64,000 nucleotides of DNA from Rheum nobile (lineage: Eukaryota > Streptophyta > Magnoliopsida > Caryophyllales > Polygonaceae), in NCBI GenBank assembly GCA_027886185.1, contig WOAB01000040.1, positions 12,214,001-12,278,000 on the forward strand, read 5' to 3'. This document shows positions 22,145-34,323 of this stretch, piece by piece (within the stretch, counting starts at the first letter, position 1; every line of letters starts with the position of its first letter). The notes under the pieces are model-generated. The model did no database searches. It was not told the origin of the DNA and was given only the letters and a program-made list of their open reading frames with translations. Both the position numbers and the translations under genes were made by a program.

Positions 22145-23220
22145 GGATGCAAGGAAAATGAGGGAAAAGGTTGAAGTACCAACTAGTGAAAAGATTAATA
22201 TGGTTTGTTTTTTATGTAAGGATGGTTATGTTGGAATTGTTTTCTGCAAGGGTGTAGAAGTGACTAGGGAAGACAGTAGGTTTTTAAGGATTGGATTACT
22301 TGTGGTTAGTGGTAGAGTTGATTGACAGAAAGTAGGTACTAAGGTTTTAAGACAGGTTAATGTGAGTTCAGCTCACAAGTTTTTCAAGTAAAATGTAGGG
22401 TGGTGTGCTTTTGAATAGCAAACTAAGGTTGTACAAGGAAAGATCAAGGAGGTGCATGAAGTGTATCAAGCAGATTCATTGATTAACTCATGTAGGTTCA
22501 TATGTCAAATTCATTTGATGGGGTGAACCTTGTGCATAACTTAATGAACCTTGGTATGAAAAAATGTGAACCTACAGAATAAAAGCATGACATCGTGAAT
22601 GCAACAGTAACAAAAAAGGATAAATAAAGGAAAATGTCATCAAGTGCACTAAAAAGAACAAATTGCACCAAAAATCAAAAATCCATATGAGCAAAATAAT
22701 AATAAAAAATATATAGGAATCATGTTCCATAGACCAAGTAAAATGCTGAAAATTGTGTTTAAACTACTTAAAAATTAAAATTAAAGGTTCATATGTTTTG
22801 ACTTGCTAGTTCATGAAACTAAACTTAAAGGTTCATATAATTTAACACATGGGGACTGGATTCAAGTAAGTGTGTTATAAGGTTCATGTAGTTAATGTAT
22901 GAAGTTCATGTTTTTTGGTCTCCATGTTCATGTGCTTTTAATTGTCGGTTCATGTGACTTAAAGGTTCATATAATATAAACTATGGGTTCAAGTAGATAT
23001 TGTGGTAGGTTCATAGGTTTTAAGTTGTTGGTCCATGAAGTTGAACTTAAAGGTTCATATAAATTAACATGTGTGAACTGTGAGTTAAAGTAAATGTTGT
23101 ATAAGGAGTAATAAAAATGCACAAATGCCCCCAATATCTATAATCCATAAGGGCAAAACAATAACAAAAAGAATCATGTTCCACATACCAAGTAAAATGC
23201 TAAAAAAATGTAGTTTAAAA
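22145..23220. other. spacer between the convergent genes, rich in GGTTCAT words
   Basis: No gene is supported. The word GGTTCAT and close variants (AGTTCATG, GGTTCAAG) occur at least a dozen times on the plus strand, e.g. near 22493, 22786, 22829, 22950 and 23050. Two diverged copies of a segment ending in a CATGTTCC...AAGTAAAATGCT block (about 22715 and 23175) form a direct repeat. Confidence 0.6.
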
Positions 23221-23223
23221 CTC

Positions 23224-24241
23224 TTAAGAATCTAGCACTACATTACAAGCGCGACTATTGTGAGTGGTATACTTCTTGCATTTCCCGCAACGTCGTTTGC
23301 CGAAATGACTAGCATCCATGGATATCTCTTTGCCACTACGGATACGATGGTCGCTTCCCTTGTTCTTAGCTTGCCCCGGTGGTAGAATGTTAACCTCAAC
23401 AGGGATTTCAACTCATGTGTAAGACTCCAAGTTATGTCGGTTCGATGTCCCACCGCTACAATCATCCCCGCAAGCACTCAAAAAGGACGCTTTTTTCTCC
23501 TTCAAAAAGGATGAAAATTGTTTCAGCAGCTCCATCCTGTCTTCTAGAAGCCCAACACAGTTGTAAAAGTCGGAAATCAGCCCACTCATTAGCACCCCCC
23601 TCTCTTCCATGGCCACGCACTGGTTGACAACGGTATCATCGATTGTGAAATTCGGGGTTATGGTTGCATCCTTTGTCCAGCGTGAGAGGACGTATTTGGT
23701 CAGGATCCTCTCCAAACCAAAGTTTTTGAAGACAAAAATCAGGTGACGAGAAGTAGGGGTGTTCATCCGGTCCAATGGACCAGATTTTTTCAAAAGTGTG
23801 GACCGGACCAGACCGGTCTTATTCGGCCAGTTCCGGTCTAAGACCGGATTAGACCGGAATTTTTTTAAAAAAAAAATTTATTTAAACTCCTATTTAATAT
23901 CTAAAAAACATTTAAACTCCTCACTTATTAATTTAAGGAAAATATCTAAAAAATTAACATTAAAACTCCTAACTTATTATTTTTTATTTTAAAAAAAAAC
24001 GGTCCAACCGGTCCGGACCGGATTAAGGAAAATATCCGGACCGTAATTTCTCCGATCCGGTCCGATTTTCCGGTCGGGCCACTTTTGAACAGCCCTAACG
24101 ACAAGGCAATCTAATGCATTGGAACATCCTACAACTACATTAGAAGTCGTCGCCCGTTACCAAATGTTTCACCTCCACTTCTTTTAAATCTCATTCCTTG
24201 ATGCCATATAGTTTCGTACCATTGATGTCGAACATGGTGAC
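23224..24241 (-). pseudogene. FAR1/MULE-transposase-like gene, C-terminal part (SWIM finger and tail)
   Basis: This is the third and last segment of the broken minus-strand gene that starts at 47220. Directly left of the Tat element the frame reads FDINGTKLYGIKE. A SWIM zinc finger follows at about 24141-24098 as CSC...CIRLPC and is completed by R-H after the hAT MITE (23754-24097). Then come FVFKNFGLERI and YVLSRWTKDA, which are conserved after the SWIM finger in FAR1-related proteins. A tail near 23400-23224 has a Gly-Ser-Gly-Lys-type basic stretch and a CX2C...HNSRAC knuckle, ending at a TAA at 23224-23226. Frames shift several times. Confidence 0.75.
23754..24097. mobile_element. hAT-type MITE, 344 bp
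   Basis: Terminal inverted repeats TAGGGGTGTTCA and TAGGGCTGTTCA enclose an AT-rich centre and CCGGTCC-rich arms. The flanks are 8-base TSDs differing at one base, ACGAGAAG (23746-23753) and ACGACAAG (24098-24105). Eight-base TSDs are typical of hAT elements. It has no coding capacity and splits the SWIM motif of the FAR1-like gene. Confidence 0.85.
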
Positions 24242-24941
24242 TGTTGGGCCTGGATTCTCCAGAGAAGACAGATCGAGAGGACCGAGCCCAAGCCCACTGC
24301 AAATCGGGAGAATGGCAGACGAGTTCAGAGGAGTCGACAAGGCTTCTCTGGTCGAGCGACACCCGACAAAACCTCTCCAGTCAAGAGTCATCCGACAAGA
24401 TCGCGGAGATCTCGCCACGCATTTAATACTCAGATCATGCAACATCTGCAACGTTCAAACACCTTAATTGTCAGTAATTCAACGGCGAAATCCTTGCCAT
24501 TACACTCGGTATTGAAGATAAAAACATAAAAATGGTGCAACGGCCACAGGAGTAAAGGGACTTACCATATTTGGAACGACGAAGAAGATAAGATCATGGA
24601 ACTCACAACTACGCAAAACACACGCATTCTCACTTAGCAAACTCACCAGAATAGCACCCTCGCTCCCCATCTAGCTCTCCAAACGTCTGCCTATGCCTGA
24701 CCCCTGCCGGTCGCCACTCACAAGTCACCGGTCGAGTCCCACTCGATCTCTGATTTTATTACGATAAGTTGTATTGCGATCTAATCCGATTCACACGATA
24801 TCTAATAAAATCATCTTGATATTATATATTTATTTCTTGTTTACCTATTATTTGCTTGGTTTGGATTATTTCCCATCATCCGATCGACTAGTTACCCCGT
24901 CTAAGGCGATTTAGGTCGTCCGATCTTTTCGCCCCAAAACA
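24242..24941 (+). repeat. Tat element 5' LTR
   Basis: TGTTGGGCCTGG...CCCCAAAACA, 700 bases, the same length as the 3' LTR at 35495-36194. Short open frames inside it are not genes. Confidence 0.95.
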
Positions 24942-24944
24942 ATT

Positions 24945-24962
24945 TGGCGCCCACCGTGGGGC
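24945..24962 (+). other. Tat element primer-binding site
   Basis: TGGCGCCCACCGTGGGGC follows the 5' LTR after three bases. TGGCGCC-type sites are usual for Tat/Athila elements, rather than the initiator-Met type used by the other LTR elements here. I do not assign the tRNA. Confidence 0.75.
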
Positions 24963-24996
24963 AACTTGTCGATCACCTTTCCGGAATCTTCCAACC

Positions 24997-26608
24997 ATGG
25001 CTATTGATCCCCCTATTGATAACCAAGAACCATGTCTCAAAGACGAAACCCAAACCACAGAAAACCCAATCGAAAATCCTACTCCAACCCAGTTCCAAGA
25101 ACTCTCTCAAAAAATGGCCGCCCTTCAAGAGGAACTAGCCCAGCAACGTCAGAAAACCGAAGCCCTAGCCGCTTTGTCAACCCAATCCGAAGCCGAGATC
25201 GCGCAACTAACCCGTGAGAACGAGTCTCTTAAGTCGCAGGTACAATTAGTGGCCTCAGGATCTCGAAACGCGCCCGTCCACGGCGGCGCCCGAACGCGCC
25301 TCGACATGGACAATATCGAGCCAACGCCTCCCAACATACGACGTCCCGGACACACTGAGGGTACGTCTCGAACTCCTTTCGCTAGTCCATTCTCGACTAA
25401 CCATGTCACCTTTCCTACACCGATCGGGTCTGTTGGGGCCCGAATCGACGAAACACAGGTTGCCAATCCGCCAGATGTCATGGCCCTTTTTCAGCAAACG
25501 CTCGACCGACACATGAAGGCAATCGACGATCGTTTCAATAGGCTCCCAGGAGTCCCGCAACCGATCGAGAGAGAAGCGTCTGGCGGATTCGAAGAATCCC
25601 CGTTCGTCAAAGAAATCACAAGGGTCGAGATCCCCAAGAAGTTCCATCTCCCCAACATGGCGACATTCGACGGCACCACCGATCCAGATGACCATATCTC
25701 TCTCTATAAACAAAAACTAATGGCTGCATATGTTTCAAGGGAGAGTCGCGAGGCTGTCATGTGCAAAAGCTTTGGCACGACCCTCGCGGGCCCCGCACTA
25801 ACTTGGTTTATGCGTTTGCCTCAGGGAACGATCACATCATTTGCGGATCTGGTCAACTCTTTTAAGAGCCAGTTCGCCAGCAGTCGGAAGCATGAGAAAC
25901 AATCGAGTGACCTCTACCGAGTCACACAAAGGTACAATGAACCTCTCCGAAATTATCTTAACAGGTACAACAAAGAGAAAGTGGGAATCCCCCACTGTGA
26001 CGTCACAACGTCTATCGAAGCATTCCGACAAGGCCTGGTCAAAGACAAATCTCTATGACGAGATTACCAAGTATCCCTGCAAAAGTTTCGAAGATGTTCA
26101 GGCCAAAACTATGGCCGAGGTAAGGCTGGAAGAGGACCGTGAGTCGCGTAAAGCCTCGCGCGGACCCGATCCATCCGATCGCAAACATTCCTCCGACAAT
26201 CGTCGGGACAGACGTCCACATCCCTATTCTCGTAATCGAAACGAAGCAAATCAGGTAAATTCTTTCCAAGATAGGTCACAAGAATGGAGAGACGGTTCTG
26301 TGTTGCCTCCTAGGGTCCAGTCTTATAACTTCAACGTTTCCGTGTCGGAGCTCGTCAAGAGTTTCGACAAGTATGGAAAAGACGTAAGATGGCCCCGAAA
26401 GAGCGATCGACCGGACGTCAAGAAGGACATGAGTCGATGGTGTGAATTCCACGGTGACGATGGTCATTCGACCGACGAGTGTATCGCCCTACGAAAGGAG
26501 GTCGCTAGGCTGCTATCACAGGGGCTATTACGCGACGTCATCTCGGAACGGGCAAAAGCCACCGAGGGTCGTGATCCGGATCGCCGAGATGTGATCGTTC
26601 CCCACTGA
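24997..26608 (+). pseudogene. Tat gag with one frameshift
   Basis: The frame opens at Met 24997. It has a coiled-coil segment rich in Gln, Glu and Ala (residues about 25-85), a disordered middle, then a gag core starting near residue 205 (FHLPNMATFDGTTDPDDH) with a WFMRLPQGTI block and a Phe-Lys-Ser-Gln-Phe block. It stops at 26058 just after KDKSL. The expected continuation (YDEITKYPCKSFEDVQ) lies one frame away and runs to 26608, so a one-base deletion near 26057 is likely. The C-terminus has CEFHGDDGHSTDEC, the CX2H...GHxTxxC-like block typical of Tat gag. Confidence 0.85.
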
Positions 26609-26747
26609 GTGGGGAGTCCAAGAAATCAAAGGAGATCAAAGGACCGCAAAGGAATGCTATGTCGCTTCCATGAAGAACGCGGTCGAACACAAGATCGCAT
26701 AGCAACCACAGATTGGCGAAGGACCTAGTCGATACGTTGAACCAGAA
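26609..26747 (+). other. junction left by loss of the protease region
   Basis: Between the gag end and RT only 140 bases remain. They contain a short reading (GVQEIKGDQRTAKECY) that in Tat elements normally follows the protease. No Asp-Ser-Gly protease active site exists between the gag knuckle and this block. An internal deletion at about 26600-26612 is the simplest explanation. Confidence 0.65.
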
Positions 26748-29700
26748 ATGGAGAAACTCGATGAGATCGCACTAGACCCTTCAAAGCCAAACCAAACGGT
26801 AAGGGTCGGGTCGGACCTGGACGACTCGACCAGACAACAACTTCTCGACTTTCTCAGGACCAATGCTGACTGTTTCGCATGGTCACATGAGGATATGGTC
26901 GGGATATCTCCCAACGTTATTACTCATAAATTAAATGTGGATCCATCTCATCCCCCTGTCAAGCAAAAACGCAGGAAATTCGCCCCCGAGCGGAACAAAA
27001 TAATCGACAACGAAGTCAAAAGCTTATTGGAAACCGGAAAAATCAGGGAAGTCCACTCCCCTGAATGGCTGGCCAACGTGGTCGTGGTCCAGAAGAAGAA
27101 CGGCAAATGGAGAGTCTGCATCGACTTCACAGACCTCAACAAGGCTTGTCCCAAAGATTCATTTCCTCTACCTCACATCGACGCTATGGTCGACGCCACA
27201 GCAGGGCACGAAATGCTCACCTTCATGGACGCCTTCAGTGGCTACAATCAAATCCTTATGGATCCCGACGATCAAGAAAAAACAGCGTTCATCACCAGTC
27301 AAGGTATCTATTGCTACAAAGTAATGACCTTTGGTCTGAAAAATGCAGGGGCTACATACCAACGATTGGTCAACAAAATGTTCAAAGACCAAATCAGAGA
27401 CACAATGGAAGTCTATATCGACGACATGTTGGTCAAGTCCAAAAAGAAATAAGATCACATCGACCACCTATGCGACAGCTTCGAGGTACTCAAAAGGTAC
27501 AATATGAAACTAAACCCTACTAAGTGCTCCTTCGGAGTGTCGTCAGGGAAGTTCTTAGGATATATGGTGACACAAAGAGGAATAGAGGCCATCCCAGAAC
27601 AGATCAAGGCTCTCATCAACCTCTGATCCCCCCAATGCATCAAAGACGTACAGAAGCTCACAGGTCGGATAACAGCTCTGAACAGGTTCATCTCTAAATC
27701 ATCCGACAAGTGCAAACCATTCCACGACGCGCTCAAGAAAAATAAGTCCTTTCAATGGACGGAGGAACATGAAGCAGCATTTCAGAACCTCAAGGACTAT
27801 CTAGCCAGTCCTATGTTACTAACCAAACCTAAAGGCGACGAGCCCTTATTTCTTTATCTTGCAGTGTCGGAATCGGCCGTAAGCGGTGTACTGGTCAGAG
27901 AAGAAGATGGCAAACAGTCGCCAATATACTATATCAGTCGGACGCTATTATCAGCCGAAACGAGGTAGTTGTCACTTGAAAAACTCGTATTATCATTAGT
28001 AATGGCTTCGAACAAGCTCAAACCATACTTTGAATCCCATACTATCATTGTGCGCACTAATCATCCCATGAGGGCTATCATGAGGAAACCCGAGTTCACA
28101 GGAAGAATGACAAAATGGACCATACACCTCAGTGGTTACGACATCGAGTACGAGCCGAGGACAGCGATCAAGTCGCAAGCATTAGCCGACTTTGTGGCCG
28201 ATTTCAGTCCGACCCTAGAGCAAGAAGCCGCAAAAGAAGCAAATCAACTACTCGTGACAGATGAGATAGGTACATGGGAGCTCCACACAGATGGGGCATC
28301 GAACGCCAGAGGATCGGGGCTTGGGGTCGTACTGAAATCGCCACAGGGGGACAAGATAGCCCAGGCTGTCAGATGTGAGTGGGATGCGACTAACAACGAG
28401 GCTGAGTACTAAGCACTCATATTCGGACTCATCTTGGCTCGCGATCTAGGAGTCCAAGAGATCGAAGTCGTTTGCGACTCCTTACTGGTCGTAAACCAAA
28501 TACAGGGATCGTACAATGCCAAAGACACCAGAATGATAGCCTACCTGGAGGTAGCCAAGAAACTGATCAGACAATTCCAAACATTCAACATCCGACAGGT
28601 GCCCAGGGATCTTAACTCCCAAGCCGACGCGCTCGCCAATCTGGGATCCGTCCTAGACCCAAAAGAATTTCCACACATACCATTGGCCCACGTTATGACG
28701 CCGGCCGTCCCAAAGACATCCGTTGAGTTGACAATACCACTTGAAGAACTCGTCGCCATGGAGATAGGCGATCGACCAGAAGAAGACATCGTCGACACCA
28801 ATGACGACTGGATGCTACCTTACATCAAGTGGCTAAAAGATGGTATTTTACCAGACGACAAGACAGAAGCAAAAAAGCTTAAGGTACAAGCACTCTCTTA
28901 CGATATTATTGACAACATCTTGTACAAAAGATTTGTTACAGGGCTACTCCTACGATGCCTTAAGACTCCAGAAGTCGGACGTATCTTACAATCATTACAC
29001 GAAGGAGAGTGTGGCAACCACACCGGCGGACGAAGCCTCTCGGGAAAGGCCCTACGAAACGGGTACTATTGGCCAATGATGAACAAAGACGCCATGGAAT
29101 ACACCAAGAGGTGCGACGCCTATCAGCGACACGCACCCATACGTCATCAACCATCGGAGCTCCTCCATCCGACCCTAGCTCCATGGCCCTTTATGAGATG
29201 GGGAATGGACATCGTCGGAAAGCTCCCTCCCGTGTCGGGTCAAAGAGTCTTCTTCCTCGCTATGACAGACTACTTCTCTAAATGGATCGAAGCCGAAGCC
29301 TACAGAGAGGTAAAAGATCAACACGTCATTTCATTCATAAAACGCAACATCTTGTGCAGATTTGGCATCCCATCCGAAATCGTGTGCGACAACGGCTCCC
29401 AATTCATCAGTCATAAGACTCGAACCTTTTGCGACCAATGGAACATCAAATTGGTTACATCTATACCTCGGTATCCGCAATCCAACGGATAGGCCAAATC
29501 CAGCAACAAGATCATTATCAACAACCTCAAGAAACGCCTCACAGGGGCTAAAGGCAAATGGGCAGACGAGCTCCCACTCATTCTCTGGTCCGACAGGACC
29601 ACTCTAAAGAATGCGACTAGGCAATCGCCTTTCTCTCTCATCTACGAGAGCGAAGCAGTCATCCCGGTTGAGCTACTGGTTCTGACCACTCGCTACAACC

Positions 29701-30044
29701 TCCAAACAAACGAACAAAACGACATCGAACTAGCACATAATCTCGACACTGTGGACGAAATCAGGGAGAAAGCTCGAATCAGAATGGTCAAGTTCCAACA
29801 ACAAGTCGCGAGGAGCTACAACAAGAACGTCCGGATCAAGGCATTCAAGGTCGGAGACTGGGTCCTAAGGAAGACATTCCAGAACACCAAGAACCCATCC
29901 GACGGAAAGCTAGCACCACAATGGGAAGGACCTTACTTGATCACCGAAGTGGTCGGACAAGGAGCATATCAACTAGAAGACAAAGACAGACAACCAATCC
30001 CGAGGAGTTGGAACGCAGCACATCTTAAGCTCTACCATTTCTGA
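26748..30044 (+). pseudogene. Tat pol: RT, RNase H, second RNase H, integrase; five in-frame stops
   Basis: All segments share one frame. RT spans about 26940-27620, with DFTDLNKACPKDSFPLP, FMDAFSGYNQI, MTFGLKNAGATYQ and catalytic YIDD at 27415-27426. The first RNase H spans about 27770-28130. The second, with HTDGASNARGSG, covers about 28270-28650. Integrase has HxxxxGxHxGGRSL near 28998, an MDIVGKLP block, DYFSKW, and CDNGSQF near 29386. The C-terminal region ends NAAHLKLYHF at a stop at 30042-30044. Stops at 27450, 27624, 27966, 28410 and 29490 interrupt it. The integrase zinc finger reads CDAYQRH where CxxCQ is expected, so one Cys is lost. Otherwise the length is normal. Confidence 0.9.
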
Positions 30045-30838
30045 ACCAATAAGGTAAAAACATCACACAAAACTCTATGCATCGCATACATATCGCATGT
30101 TATCGTATGTACTTTGCCATCTATCGCATATGTATCGCATGCTATCGCATATACATCGCCACTTTCCTTCATATATCATCGCCTTGACACCAAGCGAGGA
30201 CTTCCTCCTTACAAAAATACAAATGCAGAACAGCATTTACATTGGACCCAATCGTCCGCAAATGGATCATGTCATCCGCATATAGCGCTTACATTACACG
30301 ATCGATCGGATTACGGGGAGATGACAACACAGGCACGTCGGCACACCGCCTGCCTTATACAAAACATAAGGTACAACACCTTATTACATTCACGCAATTA
30401 AACATAAGGAACAAACACCTTATTATATATTGCTTACCTCCCCGGCATAACGTCATGACTAACACATACACAAATACATCGCAGGCCTGCTCTACATACA
30501 TACATACGGTGAAACCCCACTCGACGGAGCACACGGGCGAAACCGACATACACGACATACTACACGTCATCGACAACTTGCTATCTATCGCAAACATGTA
30601 CGAAACACGCTAGTATACAATTCTACGTGTAAAAACACATTTTTGCATCGAAATAAGAAGCATTTTCTATAAATACGCGACCCGCGATGGTGGACGGGTC
30701 GCCAAACCATAATTGTCTGCCTACACATTTGTAGGACTTCATCAAATAGAAACATCTTACGACCCGCGATGGTGGACGGGTCGCCAAAACATACAGACAC
30801 CAAATGTTTAAAAACCCAACACAAAGGGGACAAATAAG
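30045..30838 (+). other. untranslated stretch between pol and the antisense gene, with hairpin repeats
   Basis: TATCGCAT or close words recur at least six times at 30070-30160. A 26-base inverted-repeat unit, GCGACCCG-N10-CGGGTCGC, occurs at 30677-30702 and again near 30759, about 82 bases apart. I see no gene. Confidence 0.7.
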
Positions 30839-31858
30839 TCAAGCATCAGACACACCAACATTATCTTCGATGGGGGCTGGCTCCAATGGGGCTGTCTTGT
30901 CGGCCGGCTTGGCATTGTCAGAATGAGCTTCGTCCTCATCGACACCTTCATCCACCGCCTCCTCTCCGACGCCGGCTAAGCAGAATAGCTCTTGACCAGG
31001 GTCGCCTTTTGGGAACATGGAGTCCAAAGTCTCTCTCTTCGCCTTCAGGTCCCAGAGCTCATGCTTGCCCTCATTGAATTCTTCAATCATCTCAATGCGC
31101 GACTTCACAACATAGAAGGCCCCCACATCGCTAGCAATCTGACCGTCGGCAATCCTAGCTCACTTCACTTCCTCCTCAATGCTTGCCCTGCACTCCTCAA
31201 ACTCCCTCTGACATGCAGACAGCTCCCCTTGGCAGCTCTTCAGCTCCCTGGTGAGACGACGCTCTGTCTCTCGACAGCGACTCTCAGCTCCCTCCAGCTT
31301 GGTCCTTAAAGAGGCGAGGTCGGACTCTGACCTAGCAGCCCTATCCTCAGCCTTAGCAAGCATTGCTTGGACACCGGAATAAGCTCCCAAGAAATACTGA
31401 AAAGCCTGACAAAAAGGCATACGACAACGCAAATACACAACTCAGAAAGCGAAGTCGAAACAAAAGAAATACAAAAACGCACAAGACAAGGGCCAACATA
31501 CCCTCCACGCGGAACTGCCTGCTTCGCCAATGCAGTCCAGGGAAGAAACATCCTTAACCTCTGACTTCAAAGTCGGATCTTGAGCACGGAAGAGACCAAC
31601 GATCGATGGCCCAACGACACCAATCTTGTCAACCCCCTCGGCAGTCACGCCTTTCTTCTTAGGGATGTCCTCCACCTTAGCATCGTTGGAACGAGCGCTC
31701 ATTTTTCTCTTAGAGCCAGCTTTCATCGCAGTCGACAGGTCAGTCAGGACCGGCTTACTCGATGTCGCCTTAGCTGCAGCTTTCCTTTGCTCAATCAAAC
31801 CTTTTCCAGACGCCACTCTCAGTCGAGCACTCGACCGACCACCAGGGGAACCTGACAC

Positions 31859-33100
31859 TGTAACACCCCGTAATTTTTAAGGGTATTTTGAATTATTTTT
31901 AAATTTTTCTTATGCCCGTTTTGCTAAGACGGATTTAATTCAGTGAGTCTCGGACCTTCTCAAAAGGGGTCTGAGCTCTGTAAAATTTTCCGAGCATTAT
32001 ATAATACAGTTGAGGTGTTTTCGGGGTTAATGTATCGTTAATGTACGAATATATCTAACCCGGAGTTAAGAAATTTAATCCAAGTTGAGTTCGGATAAGA
32101 ATTAGTGAAGTCGGCCAGAAACCGCGATCAACCGCGATTGACCGCGATGAACCGCGACTCACCGCGATCGCGGTAATGCCTTTTGCTGAGCAGTGTCGTC
32201 TTCCTCGCGTGGCGGTTACTGTAGCGCCTCTGTTTTCTCTATTTTTGGGCAGGCCAAGTGGCCCTTCGCCTTTGTCCCCTTGTTCCCTTGGAGGTGGTCG
32301 GATTTGGGCTATAAAAGGAGGTGAAACCCGGAGCTAAGAAGCTCTTCTTCATCCTCTTCTTTCTTCCTCTGTTTTTCTGTCCACCATTGTTGAGCAGTTT
32401 TGGAGCTTCGTGTGTGGGAGATTTCGAGTGTCTCTCGAGTTGAGAAGGTACTCTTGAGTGTTGTGAGAAGCTTTGAGGTGTTGGGAGATCGAACCATAGA
32501 CAAATCGAAGACAAACAAATCGGTTTGGGTAAGAAATTCTCCATTGTTGTCTCGCGAGCTAGCCACTGTCACAGCACGAAAACCGCGACCGACCGCGACC
32601 TGCCGCGATCGCGGTATTGGCGTCCGAGTTGTGTGTTTTGTGGTTTGGCTTTGGGCTTTGCTCGTTTCCTTTGATTTCTTTTTGTAGTCTTTTAGATTCA
32701 TATATAAGTATATTGAATCTAACTTAGGGTCTTGTTATGGGCCATTTCTTAGGGATTTACTATCCAAGATTTGCTCCAGTTTCAGATCCAGGAGCCCGTT
32801 GTCTCTAAGCTTTGCTTAAGCTTCTGCGGATTTAGGCAAGTGGCGGTTCGCTCTTGCTCATCATTTCATACTTCAATTAATTATCAATTGTTTGTTGTTA
32901 ATTAATTTGGGATGATTTCTTGTTTATGTTGGGAACAATTTTGATCAATTATTTGATAAAAGAAGTGCTGTTATAATAGGTTGTATATTGCTAGATACAG
33001 CGCTATTATGTTCATAATGGTTTTGTTATGGATTTTAAAGGTGAACTTCATATAAAAAGGTTATAATAGGTTGCATATACTATTAGTGGCAACGCTATTT

Positions 33101-33161
<61 letters not shown>

Positions 33162-34323
33162 TTGTTAGATCTATGATGTTGGCCTTGATGGCTTTGATTT
33201 GATATGATGTTGACTGTGTTGAACTGTTTAGTTAGCACGAGTATTCGTAGGGACGATGGATGGAGGTCTAGTCGTTTCTTGATAATTAAATGGAGAAAAG
33301 GGCATTGAGACCCTAATACCATTGGTGAGTCATGACTAGCCTCTATACTCGGGTATAGAGGTGGTGCACTTAGCTAGTGTCACAAATCTAGGGAGTATTC
33401 CCAAGGATCTCTCGTCTCGGGACGAGCAGATCATAAAAGTTTGTAACATGATGTGTGTGTGTGTTGACATTTAATAAGATACGTGCCATGAGTATGCACA
33501 TAATGAAAATGCCTTGACCTTAATATAAAGTGTCGTATGAGTAAGCACTTATTTAAAATGTTTGGCGAGTATTGCAGCTAGGCGCTAGTGCAGCTAGGAA
33601 AGCTCGTCTTAGTTGTAGATCGCTCGAATGCGATACTTGTATGATGTGTTTGTGTGTATATTATAAATTAAGTTTCCCAACATTTGTCATTGTTTTCTTT
33701 AAGGCTCATTTCATTTGGAGTCTTCTTTTTGGGATTGATTGATGTGAGACTTGGTCTCCAGAATCTTCTCTTGTGCATACCTTTTGTTTATTCTAGTAGG
33801 AGTATGATGGTTGACTAGCGTACTCGGTTATTATTCGAGGAACGATGAGTCTAACCTAATACGACTGCTTCGAACCACTCTGCTTTGTACCCTTGCGTAG
33901 TCTTTCATTAGACTGACCAACCGTTATATTCCTTGCATGGTTGGCTGGTGTCATCCGTCCGATTTGGCACATCAGGTATGTTGCAGATCTAAGAAGGCTA
34001 GAACGACTATGAAGATGAACGGTGTTTTGTTTTCGACAAGTTGTTTTGTCGCTTTGTATTTAAAAGATTTCCGCTGTGCTATTTTGTATTTTGTTTATAA
34101 GTCTTCCGTTGTAAATTCTGATTTTGTATTTCTGATTAATTGGGTCATTTTTGGAATCGTGTAATTCCGCGACCACGTGGTTTAATAAAAGTTATGATTT
34201 TAGTATTGTAACTCTGTTTTAAGTCAGTTATGACGTCGGAAAAGCCTGGGGTGACTTCGGGGTTTACGCCCGGGGTCATCGGCAGTAACGCTTTCAAATG
34301 GGATTAAATTTGGGTGTGTTACA
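31859..34323 (+). mobile_element. solo LTR, 2.47 kb, inside an intron of the antisense gene
   Basis: TGTAACACCCC...GGTGTGTTACA, with flanking GACAC (31854-31858) and AACAC (34324-34328), a TSD with one mismatch. No primer site or coding region is present. It has TATAAAAGGAG near 32310, CCGCGAYCGCGG-type arrays at 32105-32175 and 32580-32612, and the conserved AGTGGCGGTTCGCTCTTGCT block near 32839. It lies between the donor at 34411 and the acceptor at 31852 of the antisense gene's second intron. Confidence 0.85.
33102..33158. repeat. (TA)n microsatellite
   Basis: About 57 bases of uninterrupted TA repeat lie within the solo LTR. A minus-strand frame crossing it gives a false Ile-Tyr repeat protein. 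Confidence 0.95.

Noticed and set aside
33095..33322. Ile-Tyr repeat peptide
   Set aside because: It is the translation of a (TA)n microsatellite.
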